Assembly (NCBI RefSeq): GCF_003149185.1
Contig: NZ_QGDO01000001.1
Coordinates: forward strand, 124,001-188,000
Source: Sediminitomix flava
Lineage (GTDB): Bacteria; Bacteroidota; Bacteroidia; Cytophagales; Flammeovirgaceae
DNA: 64,000 nucleotides
Direction: 5' to 3'
Below, piece by piece: positions 17,119-26,932 of the stretch. How positions within the stretch are numbered: the first letter of the stretch is position 1; every line of letters begins with the position of its first letter. The position numbers were made by a program, and so were the translations under genes. A model generated the notes under the pieces. The model did not search any database. It saw nothing but the letters and a program-made list of their open reading frames with translations, and was not told where the DNA came from.

Positions 17119-18525
17119 TTATTTTTCACTGTAATAATCTAGTATTTTATTTAAGTGATGCACACAAACTTTACAAAAACCCACATCGTTTTGTGTATGC
17201 ATGATACAATCTACTTGAGGCCTATATATTTTTTCAGAAAGGTAGCCGCCTCCTTCAAAGGCTCCTACTTTGTCATAATATAAACTTGATTGTAAAAGTA
17301 ATTGCTTCTTCTCCCCTTTTTCATCCATATAATCAAGTATTTCAAGAGTTGAAAGCACAGATGGCATTGGTGGATAATTCTCTTCAAAAGTATCGAACTC
17401 AGCCTTTTTCCATGGTGTCGGAATCGGCGTATCTTCGTCCACTAAAGCAGCCCATTTCAAAGTATCAGAGAGTAATGCTGTTAGATTTGGTTCCCATGGT
17501 TCTACTTTAGGTGGCTCAATTTCATACGCAACAGAAGAAGTGTAATACTCATCTCCCAATCCTGCCAAGCTATGTCCAAGTTCATGAACAAACACATAAT
17601 CTGAAAGCTTATTATCTGAGGTTACCGTTGCCCAAAGATTATATAATCCTGCTCCACCATATTTTTTTTCATTGGCGACAATAATCAAAGCATCATACGG
17701 AACATGTGCTATTGCCTCTCGAATCTTTTTGTTGGAATATGTCAGAACATAACGATCTGAACCAAGACTATTGAAATGAAGATCGAAAGCTGAATTTACT
17801 TGTTCTTTTGCTCTAGGATTTGAAATACCAGATTCTACACTCTGAATTCCTAAAGCTCGAATATTAATATCTTCTTTTCGAGATTTGAAAGGCTCCTCCT
17901 TAAATAAGGCTGAAGACATTCTATTTGCATCTTCAAAAAACTTATACAAATCTTCTTCCTGATAACCTTCCGATAAAATTAGAATATCAAGCTTTTTATC
18001 TGCATTACCCGAAATATGGATATCCTTTAAAAGCCCCTTTTCATAAACATTTTCTCTATTCACCCTCCAATGTTTCGGATCAAGGTCAAATGAAGTGAGT
18101 GTTTCAAAATTATTCAGTGAATCTCGTTTCTGAATTAAAACCTTTACAGATTCCTTTGGTTCAGGAAATCGAAACGACTCATGAAATGCACGTTGCATAA
18201 GGCTAGCTTCTGCTGTGGTTTGCCACTCTCCAAAAATACCATTTATCCCTTGAGAGAAGATAAGGCTAGAATCTTTCTTATGAATCAATTGAATTCTATA
18301 AGTTCCTAGATTAAGATCGTTTGTAAGATTAGTTCTCGTTCCTGCCCATTCTTTTTCAATACGGAATTCATCTAAAGCCACCCACTCCGTGTTACGATCT
18401 CCTCCGTGCATCACATCCATTCTACAGGTTTGTCCCGTAAAAAGATCGTTGAAAGGTAAAATTATTTGCAGTAAGAACGTTAAAATACTTAAATACATAA
18501 GCGTATATTTTTCTCCCTTATACAA
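17119..18525 (-). CDS. M64 family (IgA peptidase-like) metallopeptidase, exported
   Basis: A 468-residue protein with an N-terminal hydrophobic segment (YLSILTFLLQIILPF) that looks like a signal peptide, then an M64 N-terminal beta domain (about 35-160), and the catalytic domain with HELGHSLAGLGDEYY. His314 and His318 are zinc ligands and Glu315 the catalytic base; GLGDEY is the M64 continuation of the metzincin-like motif. The family is named for a Clostridium ramosum IgA protease; Bacteroidota members are secreted enzymes of mostly unknown substrate. Starts at 18525 or 18498 are possible; the longer keeps basic residues before the helix. The kinase gene follows 24 bases later, so peptidase and sensor are probably made together. 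Confidence 0.88.
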   Translation of the reverse strand: MYKGEKYTLMYLSILTFLLQIILPFNDLFTGQTCRMDVMHGGDRNTEWVALDEFRIEKEWAGTRTNLTNDLNLGTYRIQLIHKKDSSLIFSQGINGIFGEWQTTAEASLMQRAFHESFRFPEPKESVKVLIQKRDSLNNFETLTSFDLDPKHWRVNRENVYEKGLLKDIHISGNADKKLDILILSEGYQEEDLYKFFEDANRMSSALFKEEPFKSRKEDINIRALGIQSVESGISNPRAKEQVNSAFDLHFNSLGSDRYVLTYSNKKIREAIAHVPYDALIIVANEKKYGGAGLYNLWATVTSDNKLSDYVFVHELGHSLAGLGDEYYTSSVAYEIEPPKVEPWEPNLTALLSDTLKWAALVDEDTPIPTPWKKAEFDTFEENYPPMPSVLSTLEILDYMDEKGEKKQLLLQSSLYYDKVGAFEGGGYLSEKIYRPQVDCIMHTQNDVGFCKVCVHHLNKILDYYSEK

Positions 18526-18883
18526 TTCTCAAATTGTAAGCCATATTCTAAGCTAAAGTGTAAAGTAAGGGATTTATGTTTATCGATATCTAGCAAAAAT
18601 ACAATACTTACCTCTAATATTCTAGCTTATTAACTATTGGCACATCTCATTTTACTATTTATGCTATTTTGATTTTATGTAACATTGTTAATTCATTATA
18701 AATGAAAACAATACACAAAGGCCTACATCAAACATGTTACACTCAAAACCAATAATAATTTAATATTAAAAACTATATAACTAAATAAAGTTTATTTAAT
18801 ATTTAAAGTGTAAATTCATGAATATTTTCATCTACTATTGCATAATTAGGACATTCTAATAGAGATTTTTTATACCTCAAATT
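18526..18883. other. Gene-free divergent intergenic region
   Basis: Very AT-rich spacer between the divergent M64 peptidase and SpoIIE-type receptor genes. It must hold both promoters, but I see no convincing TAnnTTTG pair. TGTAACAT (18678-18685) and ATGTTACA (18734-18741) form a widely spaced inverted pair that could be two half sites. Confidence 0.5.
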
Positions 18884-20998
18884 ATGAAATTATTTTTGCT
18901 AAAAACTTTTACTATACTACAGATAATCTTCTTTAGTGGACTTTCAACATTTGCACAATCATCACAATACATTCAGTCTAAGGAAGGGAATAATGTTATA
19001 GATTTATATTGGAAAGATAGCCAAAAGCCCTTAGGGAAAGATTACAAGCTAAGCTCTGGCTCAACTTATGAGATTAGCTCACAATTAATAAATACAACAG
19101 AAAATGAAGAATGGGTTTTACTTTTAGAGTCTCCTAACAAGAAGCTATACAACCCCTCTTATTTAGAGGCAGTTGTAAGAGACTCAAGCAATCAAGTCAC
19201 TTATTCTACTGGTTACTCAGGTTATTATAGATCACATAAAGATAGAGATATTGCATTATTGGATAAGGGAGTCATAATTAAACTACCTCAAAATGTTATT
19301 TCAAATCTTACGATTAGTATCAAGAATGAAAATGGTGCATCTCTTACCCCAAGGTTCACAATTTCACCAAAAGATAAATGGCTCAATGAGTTTAAAGAAT
19401 ATGAGTCTTCGAGAAATATATTTCATGGTTTAGTTCAAGGTCTACTTCTATTTGTAGCACTTTATAACTTTATCTTGGCACTCTTTACAAGAGATAAAAC
19501 ATATCTTTATTACGCGCTTACAGCATTTTTTGCCTCTATATACTTCCTTTATAGATCACATTTACTACACGATTATTTAATTACATCAAACCCTACACTC
19601 ATTAGGTTTGTATGGCCTACATCAGTACTTGCTCCATTAGCTCACATAATGTTTATCAGATATTTTGTGGAAATGGAAAAAAGAATGCCTCTGTGGGATA
19701 AAGTACTTAAAGTTGTATCGGCTATTGGATTAGCTACTTTTATCATTGAAGAAGCGATCATGCTTTTCTTAAAAGATGAAGAGTTAGTTAACCTAATTAA
19801 TACGAATGCTTTTATAGGGCTTATTTTAGTAGCAATCGTAACGATTTTCTATATACTATTCAGTAAGAATACGCTCGCTTATTTCCTTTCATTCTCGACT
19901 TCTTGGTTACTATTTGGATCCTTGATTGCCGCAACTACTCATAATTATGATATGATTATTTATGGCTTCGTGATTGAAATGTTTATTCTTTCACTTGGTT
20001 TAGGTTATAGACAACAACAGATTCAATTAGAAAGAAGATTGGCTCAGGAAGAACTCATTAACCAACTTCAGAAAAATGAAGAATTACAAGAGAAGGTAAA
20101 TAAAGAATTAGCAGACAAAGTACTTGAACGTACAATGGATATTGAGCAACAGAAAGAGGAAATTCTAGCTCAGTCTAAACACTTGGAAGAAGCGAACCTT
20201 GAGATTGCACAGCAGCATAGTCTACTGAAACAAGCTAATGTTAAAATTACCGACAGTATAAATTATGCGAAGCGTATTCAATCGGCAATGCTTCCTACTC
20301 AAAAGCAGATTCAGAAAATTTTCAATGAAAATGTGCTTTTCTTTAGACCTAAAGATATCGTAAGTGGAGACTTTTATTGGACGCTTGAACAAGACAACAA
20401 GAAGTTTGTCGCTGTAGTAGACTGTACAGGGCATGGTGTTCCTGGTGCTTTAATGTCTGTAATCGGATATAACTTACTGAGTCGTATTGTAAAAGATAGA
20501 AAGATCACCGATCCTTCAGAAATTTTATACAAAATGGATGAAGGAATTAGAGATGCCCTAAAACAAGAGCAAACCGATGTCAAAGATGGTATGGATATGG
20601 CAATCTGTGTGATTGATGAGGATCATAACGAACTACATTTCTGTGGGGCTAGAAATGGTCTTCTTTACTTTAAAAACAATGAAATCCACGAACTTAAAGG
20701 AATTAGAAGATCAATCGGTGGATACCTTGGTTATAATGTTCACCATTTTGAGACCTCTACCGTTTCTCTTGAGAAAGATATGACATTCTATATGTTCTCA
20801 GATGGTTATCAAGATCAGTTTGGTGGGGATGAGAAGTTCAAATTCACGATGAAACGATTTAAAAAGCTTCTTCACGAAAACTATCAGGCTCCAATGGACA
20901 ATCAGCAATTCATCCTAAAAAATACACTAGAAGATTGGATGGATAAAGGAAATGAAGATCAGATTGATGATATTTTGGTCTTAGGTTTTAGACTTTAG
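18884..20998 (+). CDS. 7TMR-DISM receptor with SpoIIE-type PP2C phosphatase
   Basis: A 704-residue transmembrane receptor. A signal peptide (residues 1-24, ending STFAQ) precedes an extracellular 7TMR-DISMED2-like beta domain (about 30-175), then seven helices (about 185-385), a long coiled coil (about 390-465) and a SpoIIE-family Ser/Thr phosphatase. In the phosphatase, FRPKDIVSGDFYW and VDCTGHGVPGALMS supply metal-binding aspartates, and DMTFYMFSDGYQDQFGG carries another. In Bacteroidota such proteins are thought to read an extracellular, perhaps carbohydrate, ligand and dephosphorylate an anti-anti-sigma partner. No STAS or HPt partner lies beside it. The linker DSINYAKRIQSAMLP is characteristic of this class. 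Confidence 0.9.
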   Translation: MKLFLLKTFTILQIIFFSGLSTFAQSSQYIQSKEGNNVIDLYWKDSQKPLGKDYKLSSGSTYEISSQLINTTENEEWVLLLESPNKKLYNPSYLEAVVRDSSNQVTYSTGYSGYYRSHKDRDIALLDKGVIIKLPQNVISNLTISIKNENGASLTPRFTISPKDKWLNEFKEYESSRNIFHGLVQGLLLFVALYNFILALFTRDKTYLYYALTAFFASIYFLYRSHLLHDYLITSNPTLIRFVWPTSVLAPLAHIMFIRYFVEMEKRMPLWDKVLKVVSAIGLATFIIEEAIMLFLKDEELVNLINTNAFIGLILVAIVTIFYILFSKNTLAYFLSFSTSWLLFGSLIAATTHNYDMIIYGFVIEMFILSLGLGYRQQQIQLERRLAQEELINQLQKNEELQEKVNKELADKVLERTMDIEQQKEEILAQSKHLEEANLEIAQQHSLLKQANVKITDSINYAKRIQSAMLPTQKQIQKIFNENVLFFRPKDIVSGDFYWTLEQDNKKFVAVVDCTGHGVPGALMSVIGYNLLSRIVKDRKITDPSEILYKMDEGIRDALKQEQTDVKDGMDMAICVIDEDHNELHFCGARNGLLYFKNNEIHELKGIRRSIGGYLGYNVHHFETSTVSLEKDMTFYMFSDGYQDQFGGDEKFKFTMKRFKKLLHENYQAPMDNQQFILKNTLEDWMDKGNEDQIDDILVLGFRL

Positions 20999-21104
20999 TC
21001 CTTAGATATAGGTTAAAATAACAAGGTGTAAAATCACAAGAAACAGTAGTTCATTAACTAACTTCTCTTGAGATTTACACCTTTTTTTAGATATCTACAT
21101 TATT

Positions 21105-21749
21105 ATGAAGAAATACATTTGGTATGCGAGCTACGGTTCAAATATGTCTGTGGATAGGTTTAATTGCTATATAAAAGGAGGAATTCCACAGGGAACGAAC
21201 CGATATTTTGAAGGCTGTAGAGATAAATCTTTCCCCATTGCGCAATCAAGTCTCATCATAAATAGAGAGTTGTTTTTTGCTAAAGAATCTAATACATGGA
21301 ATAAAGGAGGTGTTTGTTTTCTTTCCAATCAGTTGAGTGATGAGCAAACAACCAAATGTTTTATGTATCTAATTACCGAAGAGCAATTTATAGATGTTGT
21401 AAATCAAGAGAATGAAAACCTCATCCTTCAAGATTTCGATTTTGAAGCTTGTATGAATACTGGAAGTACAATCATAGAAAATAACCTTTGGTATGACAAA
21501 ATACTTCTTCTAGGGTATCAAGATGAGAAACCAATTTTCACATTTACAAATCAGAACAGTTTAACATCGGAGATAAATAAACCTTCGTTGTCCTACTTAA
21601 ACGTTATTATACACGGATTAGTCACATCTCTAAAAATGGCTCCAAAAGACATTGTTGACTATTTACAACCTAAAAAAGGGATTACAGGAATGATCTCTGA
21701 AAGTGAAATAATGGATATGGCTATCACTTTTGAGAATAGTAGCCTATAA
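21105..21749 (+). CDS. Gamma-glutamylcyclotransferase-like (AIG2/GGCT fold) protein
   Basis: A 214-residue soluble protein. It begins WYASYGSNMSVDRFNCYIKGG, the YGSN loop being the substrate-binding hallmark of the GGCT/AIG2 fold, and continues with GCRDKSFP and GGVCFLS, seen in a bacterial branch often left unnamed or mislabelled histone deacetylase. GGCT enzymes cyclise gamma-glutamyl groups to 5-oxoproline, but the catalytic Glu of that family cannot be placed with confidence here. It ends 22 bases before a strong terminator. I treat the fold as likely and the reaction as unknown. Confidence 0.65.
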   Translation: MKKYIWYASYGSNMSVDRFNCYIKGGIPQGTNRYFEGCRDKSFPIAQSSLIINRELFFAKESNTWNKGGVCFLSNQLSDEQTTKCFMYLITEEQFIDVVNQENENLILQDFDFEACMNTGSTIIENNLWYDKILLLGYQDEKPIFTFTNQNSLTSEINKPSLSYLNVIIHGLVTSLKMAPKDIVDYLQPKKGITGMISESEIMDMAITFENSSL

Positions 21750-21771
21750 CAGACTTAATGTTTAGTCATAA

Positions 21772-21807
21772 AAAAATCCCTTAAACTTAAACGTCTAAGG
21801 GATTTTT
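21772..21807. terminator. Bidirectional terminator
   Basis: AAAAATCCCTTA (21772-21783) and TAAGGGATTTTT (21796-21807) form a 12-base stem flanked by A and T runs, between the convergent cyclotransferase-like gene and the second M1 peptidase gene; it can serve both. Confidence 0.88.
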
Positions 21808-21827
21808 CATTTTAGGGTTTGAGTATA

Positions 21828-24161
21828 TTATTTACTCTCTTTTTTTTTAGCCTTTTGCATTGGATTTCCTCCTCCGCTTTGACCTCTACCCATTTTATTT
21901 TCTTTAAATACTTCAAACTTGCTCTTTTGCTCTTTACGAGGGAAAACATTGTTTTCAGTATCTGCATCTGCTGTTTCCAAGTATGGATCAAGTGAGAATT
22001 CAGCTACTGCTTTTGTAGTAGAGAATACTTTCGTTACCACTTCATCACCCATTTTCCAGATTTCCGCTGGAATTCGTCTAACTTCTGAAGAACCATCTTC
22101 GTAATTAAACTGAATAATCAAAGGCATTACAAGACCTCCAACATTTTTGAAAGATACTTCATAGAAATACTTCTTAGAGTAAAGAATCTCTTTTTCATCT
22201 TTACCTAAACCTTTTTTATATGATTCATAAGAAGCTTTAGCATCAGCTGTCACATCTAATTCGTCATAAGTATTGTAGAAATCTTCAAGATAAGGACGCT
22301 TTTTCACACGCGTCACCAAACCAGACTTCTTATTATTCATGTCTGTAATATTTGGAATTGCATCTCTTTTCTCTTTCTTTTTCGCCAATTCTTTCTCAGG
22401 ATTCTTTGTGTCAACCTCAACCATTTTTACATTCTCAATTGAGATATCTACATAATCAGTAGTATAGAACCAACCTCTCCAGAACCAATCCAAATCTACA
22501 CCAGAAGCATCTTCCATTGTACGGAAGAAATCAGCTGGCTTAGGGTGTTTGAATGCCCAACGCGTAGCATATTCTTTGAATGCATAATCAAAAAGTTCTC
22601 GACCCATTACTGTTTCTCTCAAAACTGTAAGTGCCATCGCAGGTTTCACGTAAGCATTCATTCCAAACTGAGGAATAGACTCAGAGTTTGTCATGATAGG
22701 CATCGTTCTACCATTCTCTCCTTTCATATAAGAGATCAACCAAGGCTTGTACATAGATGTATATGAAGGAAAACCTTCTTCCCATTCTTTCAAAGTAACA
22801 TCTTCCATAAATGAGTTTAGACCTTCATCCATCCATGTCCACTGACGCTCATCTGAGTTTATAATCATTGGGAAGTAGTTGTGACCTACTTCATGAACAA
22901 TAACTGAGATCATTCCTACTTTAGTACGCTCAGAGTATGTTCCATCTTTTTCTGTACGACCGTAGTTGAAACAAATCATAGGATATTCCATACCATTGTC
23001 AGCTTCAACAGAAATCGCTACTGGGTATGGATAAGGAATTGTGTATTTTGAGTAAGTGTTCAATGTATGAGCAATTACTTCAGTCGAGTATTTACTATAA
23101 AGAGCGTATGCCTCTTTTGGGTAATAAGACATAGCCATTACAGTTTTACCCATATTTTTCACACCCATTGCATCCCAGATATACTTACGAGAAGAACCAA
23201 AAGCAAAGTCTCTAACATTTGTAGCTTTGTATACCCACGTTTTAGTACCTTGAGCCTTTTCTTTTTCATTCTCTTCTGCTTCTTCTTTCGTCACAATCAT
23301 TACTGGACGCTTAGCAGTTTTTGCTTTTTGGAATCGCTTCAACTGAGTTGGTGTCAGAACAGCTGATGGATTTTGCAACTCACCTGTAGAAGCTACAATA
23401 TGATCTGATGGTACAGTGATACTTACATTATAGTTACCAAAAGTAAGAGCAAACTCACCACTTCCTAAGAATTGTTTGTGTTGCCACCCGTTCACATCAT
23501 CATAAACAGCCATACGAGGGAACCACTGTGTGATCGTATACAAGTCATTTCCATCTTCAGGGAAATGCTCATAACCTCCACGACCATCCATCAATTTTCT
23601 ATCATTGATATTGTAATACCAATCAATTGAGAAAGAAACTCTTTTACCAGACTTCAAAGCATATGGCAAATCGATTCTCATCATTGTTTTACTGATGGTA
23701 TATGGTAATTTCTTCCCTTTCGCATCATTTACAGAAAGGATTTTATGTCCACCATCATAGTCAGGAAAACCTTCAAGTTTCTTGAATGCATTCACTGACA
23801 TTTTTTCTCTCATTTTAGTCTGATTGATCTTGTGCGAGTCAGAATCCTTTGCTCTCACATTCTGATCCAACTGAACCCACAAATAAGTTAGTTCATCAGG
23901 TGAATTGTTATAATATGTAATTGTTTCAGAACCGCTCAAACGACGAAGAGTTTCATCAACTTCAGCTTTAATTACATAATCAGCACGTTGTTGCCAATAG
24001 GCATGACCTGGGGCTCCAGCACCTGTGCGGTACTCATTAGGAGTAGGTAGTTTTTCGTCTAGCTGCTTAAACTTAGAATTGTTGTAGTTTTCTTGCGCCA
24101 ATGCAAAAAATGGCATCGAGAAAACCAAAGCCATCAAGGCTCCAAATCGAGACAATCGCAT
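21828..24161 (-). CDS. M1 family metallopeptidase, exported (paralogue B)
   Basis: About 777 residues from the chosen start, whose product MRLSRFGALMALVFSMPFFALAQ is a normal signal peptide; the frame is open a further 26 codons upstream without signal character. The gluzincin site is HEVGHNYFPMI followed 18 residues after the second His by the Glu of WMDEGLN, the full HExxH-(18x)-E M1 site. Other M1 features are the N-terminal beta domain and the NGMEYPMICFNY exopeptidase-type loop in place of GAMEN. M1 enzymes are zinc aminopeptidases; the signal peptide places it in periplasm or outside. It lies 97 bases downstream of a close paralogue, so a tandem duplication. The C-terminal tail is rich in Lys and Gly. 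Confidence 0.9.
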   Translation of the reverse strand: MRLSRFGALMALVFSMPFFALAQENYNNSKFKQLDEKLPTPNEYRTGAGAPGHAYWQQRADYVIKAEVDETLRRLSGSETITYYNNSPDELTYLWVQLDQNVRAKDSDSHKINQTKMREKMSVNAFKKLEGFPDYDGGHKILSVNDAKGKKLPYTISKTMMRIDLPYALKSGKRVSFSIDWYYNINDRKLMDGRGGYEHFPEDGNDLYTITQWFPRMAVYDDVNGWQHKQFLGSGEFALTFGNYNVSITVPSDHIVASTGELQNPSAVLTPTQLKRFQKAKTAKRPVMIVTKEEAEENEKEKAQGTKTWVYKATNVRDFAFGSSRKYIWDAMGVKNMGKTVMAMSYYPKEAYALYSKYSTEVIAHTLNTYSKYTIPYPYPVAISVEADNGMEYPMICFNYGRTEKDGTYSERTKVGMISVIVHEVGHNYFPMIINSDERQWTWMDEGLNSFMEDVTLKEWEEGFPSYTSMYKPWLISYMKGENGRTMPIMTNSESIPQFGMNAYVKPAMALTVLRETVMGRELFDYAFKEYATRWAFKHPKPADFFRTMEDASGVDLDWFWRGWFYTTDYVDISIENVKMVEVDTKNPEKELAKKKEKRDAIPNITDMNNKKSGLVTRVKKRPYLEDFYNTYDELDVTADAKASYESYKKGLGKDEKEILYSKKYFYEVSFKNVGGLVMPLIIQFNYEDGSSEVRRIPAEIWKMGDEVVTKVFSTTKAVAEFSLDPYLETADADTENNVFPRKEQKSKFEVFKENKMGRGQSGGGNPMQKAKKKESK

Positions 24162-24258
24162 TAGTATAATATTTATAGTTGTTGTGTCAATATAAAAGAA
24201 AGCTCTCCTACGCAGAATTGTGCAGGAGAGTACTTTCAAAATCTATAAGAAACGTTTC

Positions 24259-26589
24259 TTATTGACCGTTTGCTTTTGCCTTTTGAGCTTTTTGCATTGG
24301 GTTAGGTCTACTGCCATATTTTTGACGTTTGTAAACCTCGAAACGACTCATTTCTTCTTTACGTGGGAAGTTGTTGTTGTATGTATCCGTATCCGCAGTT
24401 TCCAAGAATGGATCCAATACAAAGTCATTTACTTCTTTTGAAGTAACGAATACTTTAGTAACTACTTCATCACCCATTTTCCAGATTTCAGCAGGAATTC
24501 TTCTTACTTCAGAAGTACCATCTGTGTAGTTGAATTGGATAATTAATGGCATCACCAATCCACCAACATTTTTAAATGACATTTCATAGTAGAATTTACC
24601 CGATGAAATTAATGCTGATTCCTCATCACCAATTGAAGAAGTATATCTTTCGAAGTTACCTTTAGCTTCTGCCGTAACCTCATACTCTTCATAAGTATTG
24701 TAGAAGTCATTCAAGTAAGGACGTCTTTCTACACGAGTTTGAAGTTTTTCTTCCTTGTTATGCTGGTCTGTGATATTTGGTACAGCATCTCTCTGAGCAA
24801 TCAATTTTGGATATTCTACTTCAGGATTTTTAGTATCAATATCTACTTGTTTTACACCTTCAATAGAAATATCTACGTGGTCAGTAGTATAGAACCAACC
24901 TCTCCAGAACCAATCCAAATCTACACCAGAAGCATCTTCCATTGTACGGAAGAAGTCAGCTGGTTGAGGGTGTTTGAATGCCCAACGTCTTGCATATTCT
25001 TTAAATGCATAGTCAAACAACTCTCTACCCATTACAGTCTCTCTCAAGATGTTCAATGCTGTAGCAGGCTTTCCATAAGCATTGTTACCAAACTGCTTAA
25101 TTGACTCTGAGTTAGTCATAATTGGAACAATGTTCGATTTGTCTCCTTTCATGTAAGGAACAATCTTAGCTGCTGGTCCACGACGGTGAGGATAGTTAGG
25201 CTCCCACTCTTGCTCTGCCAAGAATTGAACAAATGTATTCAAACCTTCATCCATCCAAGTCCACTGACGCTCATCTGAGTTGATGATCATTGGGAAGAAG
25301 TTATGACCTACTTCATGGATAATTACACCAAGCATCCCGTATTTGATACGCTCTGAGTAAGTTCCATCTTTTTCAGTACGTCCGTAGTTGAAACAGATCA
25401 TTGGATACTCCATACCGTTTGAAGCCTCAACAGAGATTGCAACTGGGTACGGATAAGGAATTGTATATTTTGAATATACTTCAAGTGTGTGAGCTACTGC
25501 TTCAGTAGAATATTTTGCATAAAGACCGTAAGCTTCTTTTGGAAAGTAAGACATTGCCATTACTTTCTTACCTTCGATGTCTACACCCATTGCGTCCCAA
25601 ATGTATTTACGAGAAGAACCCCAAGCGAAGTCTCTCACATTCTTAGCATGGTAAACCCAAGTTTTCTTACCATTTTTTTTATTTTGCTCTTTTTCGATTG
25701 CTTCCTCTTTAGTTACAATCTGAACAGGCTTATCAGCTGTTTTTGACTGATTCCAACGCTTCAATTGAGTTGAAGACAATACTGAAGAAGGATTTTGTAA
25801 TTCACCAGTAGAAGCTACAATATGATCTGAAGGAACTGTAATGCTTACTTTATAATCCCCGAATGGAAGTGCAAATTCACCTCTACCCAAGAATTGTTTG
25901 TGTTGCCATCCGTTCACATCATCATAAACAGCCATACGAGGGAACCACTGAGTTAAAGTGAAAAGGTGATTTCCATCCTCTTCAAAATACTCAAATCCAC
26001 CACGACCGCCCATAAGCAATCTATCGTTGATGTTGTTTGTCCACTCAATTTGAAGTGAAGTACGTTTTTTAGAAGCCAAAGGTCTAGACAATTCCACACG
26101 CATCATCGTTTTATTGATCGTGTATTTCAAAGCCTTACCACTTGCATCTTTTACGGAAAGAATTTTGTGTCCACCATCATACTCTGGATAGCCCTCAATT
26201 CTTGCAATTTGAGCTGGACTCATTTTCTCTTTCATTGTTGATTGAGAAATTTTGTAAGTATCTGAGTCTTTAGCTCTCATGTTTTGATCCAACTGTACCC
26301 AAAGGTAAGTCAATTGGTCTGGTGAGTTGTTTGTGTAAGTGATGGTTTCTTTACCTTTGATACTCTGTGTATCCTCATCTAGCTCAACATTAATCACATA
26401 ATCAGCTTTTTGTTGCCAATATTGGTGACCAGGAGCTCCAGAACCCGTACGGTAAGTATTAGGTGTTGGTAACTTTTCGTCGAGTTGTTTAAACTTGGAG
26501 TTGTTGTAATTTTCTTGAGCATAAGAATTCACCTGAAATCCAATCAAGCAAACCGCCATTGCCAAGCGATAAAAAGTTTTAAATCTCAT
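24259..26589 (-). CDS. M1 family metallopeptidase, exported (paralogue A)
   Basis: A 776-residue paralogue of the next gene on the minus strand, alike over its whole length; the segments after the signal peptide and around the active site are nearly the same. A signal peptide ends near VNSYAQ. The zinc site is His425, Glu426, His429 and Glu448 (HEVGHNFFPMI ... WMDEGLN). Its segment after the active site (QFLAEQEWEPNYPHRRG) differs clearly from the paralogue (EDVTLKEWEEGFPSY), so the copies may differ in substrate access. Both genes face the same way with no terminator I can see between them, so they may share a transcript. Confidence 0.9.
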   Translation of the reverse strand: MRFKTFYRLAMAVCLIGFQVNSYAQENYNNSKFKQLDEKLPTPNTYRTGSGAPGHQYWQQKADYVINVELDEDTQSIKGKETITYTNNSPDQLTYLWVQLDQNMRAKDSDTYKISQSTMKEKMSPAQIARIEGYPEYDGGHKILSVKDASGKALKYTINKTMMRVELSRPLASKKRTSLQIEWTNNINDRLLMGGRGGFEYFEEDGNHLFTLTQWFPRMAVYDDVNGWQHKQFLGRGEFALPFGDYKVSITVPSDHIVASTGELQNPSSVLSSTQLKRWNQSKTADKPVQIVTKEEAIEKEQNKKNGKKTWVYHAKNVRDFAWGSSRKYIWDAMGVDIEGKKVMAMSYFPKEAYGLYAKYSTEAVAHTLEVYSKYTIPYPYPVAISVEASNGMEYPMICFNYGRTEKDGTYSERIKYGMLGVIIHEVGHNFFPMIINSDERQWTWMDEGLNTFVQFLAEQEWEPNYPHRRGPAAKIVPYMKGDKSNIVPIMTNSESIKQFGNNAYGKPATALNILRETVMGRELFDYAFKEYARRWAFKHPQPADFFRTMEDASGVDLDWFWRGWFYTTDHVDISIEGVKQVDIDTKNPEVEYPKLIAQRDAVPNITDQHNKEEKLQTRVERRPYLNDFYNTYEEYEVTAEAKGNFERYTSSIGDEESALISSGKFYYEMSFKNVGGLVMPLIIQFNYTDGTSEVRRIPAEIWKMGDEVVTKVFVTSKEVNDFVLDPFLETADTDTYNNNFPRKEEMSRFEVYKRQKYGSRPNPMQKAQKAKANGQ

Positions 26590-26932
26590 ATGTAATTAAT
26601 TGTTGAAGTGTAATAGCATTAGCATGGAGGAACAGGAGTTGTTTATCAACTGATGAATTGGTTTATAGATAATCCAACCTCCAACTAGTTGTTATTAATT
26701 TGACAAGTCTCTAATTTACCTTTATTTGTGAATATATTGAAATTTTTCAATAAAAAATAAGAACTCAAAAAGGGTGGTATTTGTTTAGTTTCGGCAACAA
26801 TACATAAACAAAAATAATATTCTGCATTTAGGTTTGTTTACATACTTTTACAAATTAGCATATTCATAAAAAAAGAGGTTATCACTTATAAAATAAGTAA
26901 TAACCTCTTTATTATTTTTTGAAAGATTAGAA
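26590..26932. other. Intergenic region with the typA terminator
   Basis: The 343 bases between the first M1 gene and typA hold the typA terminator and an AT-rich upstream region for the M1 pair. A minus-strand TATTTTTG (26816-26809) fits the -7 consensus but would give a leader of over 200 bases; I do not trust it. No gene is seen. Confidence 0.5.
26872..26910 (-). terminator. Terminator of typA
   Basis: AAAGAGGTTAT (26872-26882) pairs with ATAACCTCTTT (26900-26910), with a further ACTTA/TAAGT inner stem. On the minus strand it is followed by TTTTTTTATG, 22 bases after the typA stop. Confidence 0.9.

Noticed and set aside
22545-25746. Several antisense frames of 60-120 codons opposite the two M1 peptidase genes
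   Set aside because: They occur at matching places in both paralogues because the coding strand is conserved, and their Cys/Phe/Ser-rich translations are typical of antisense reading.
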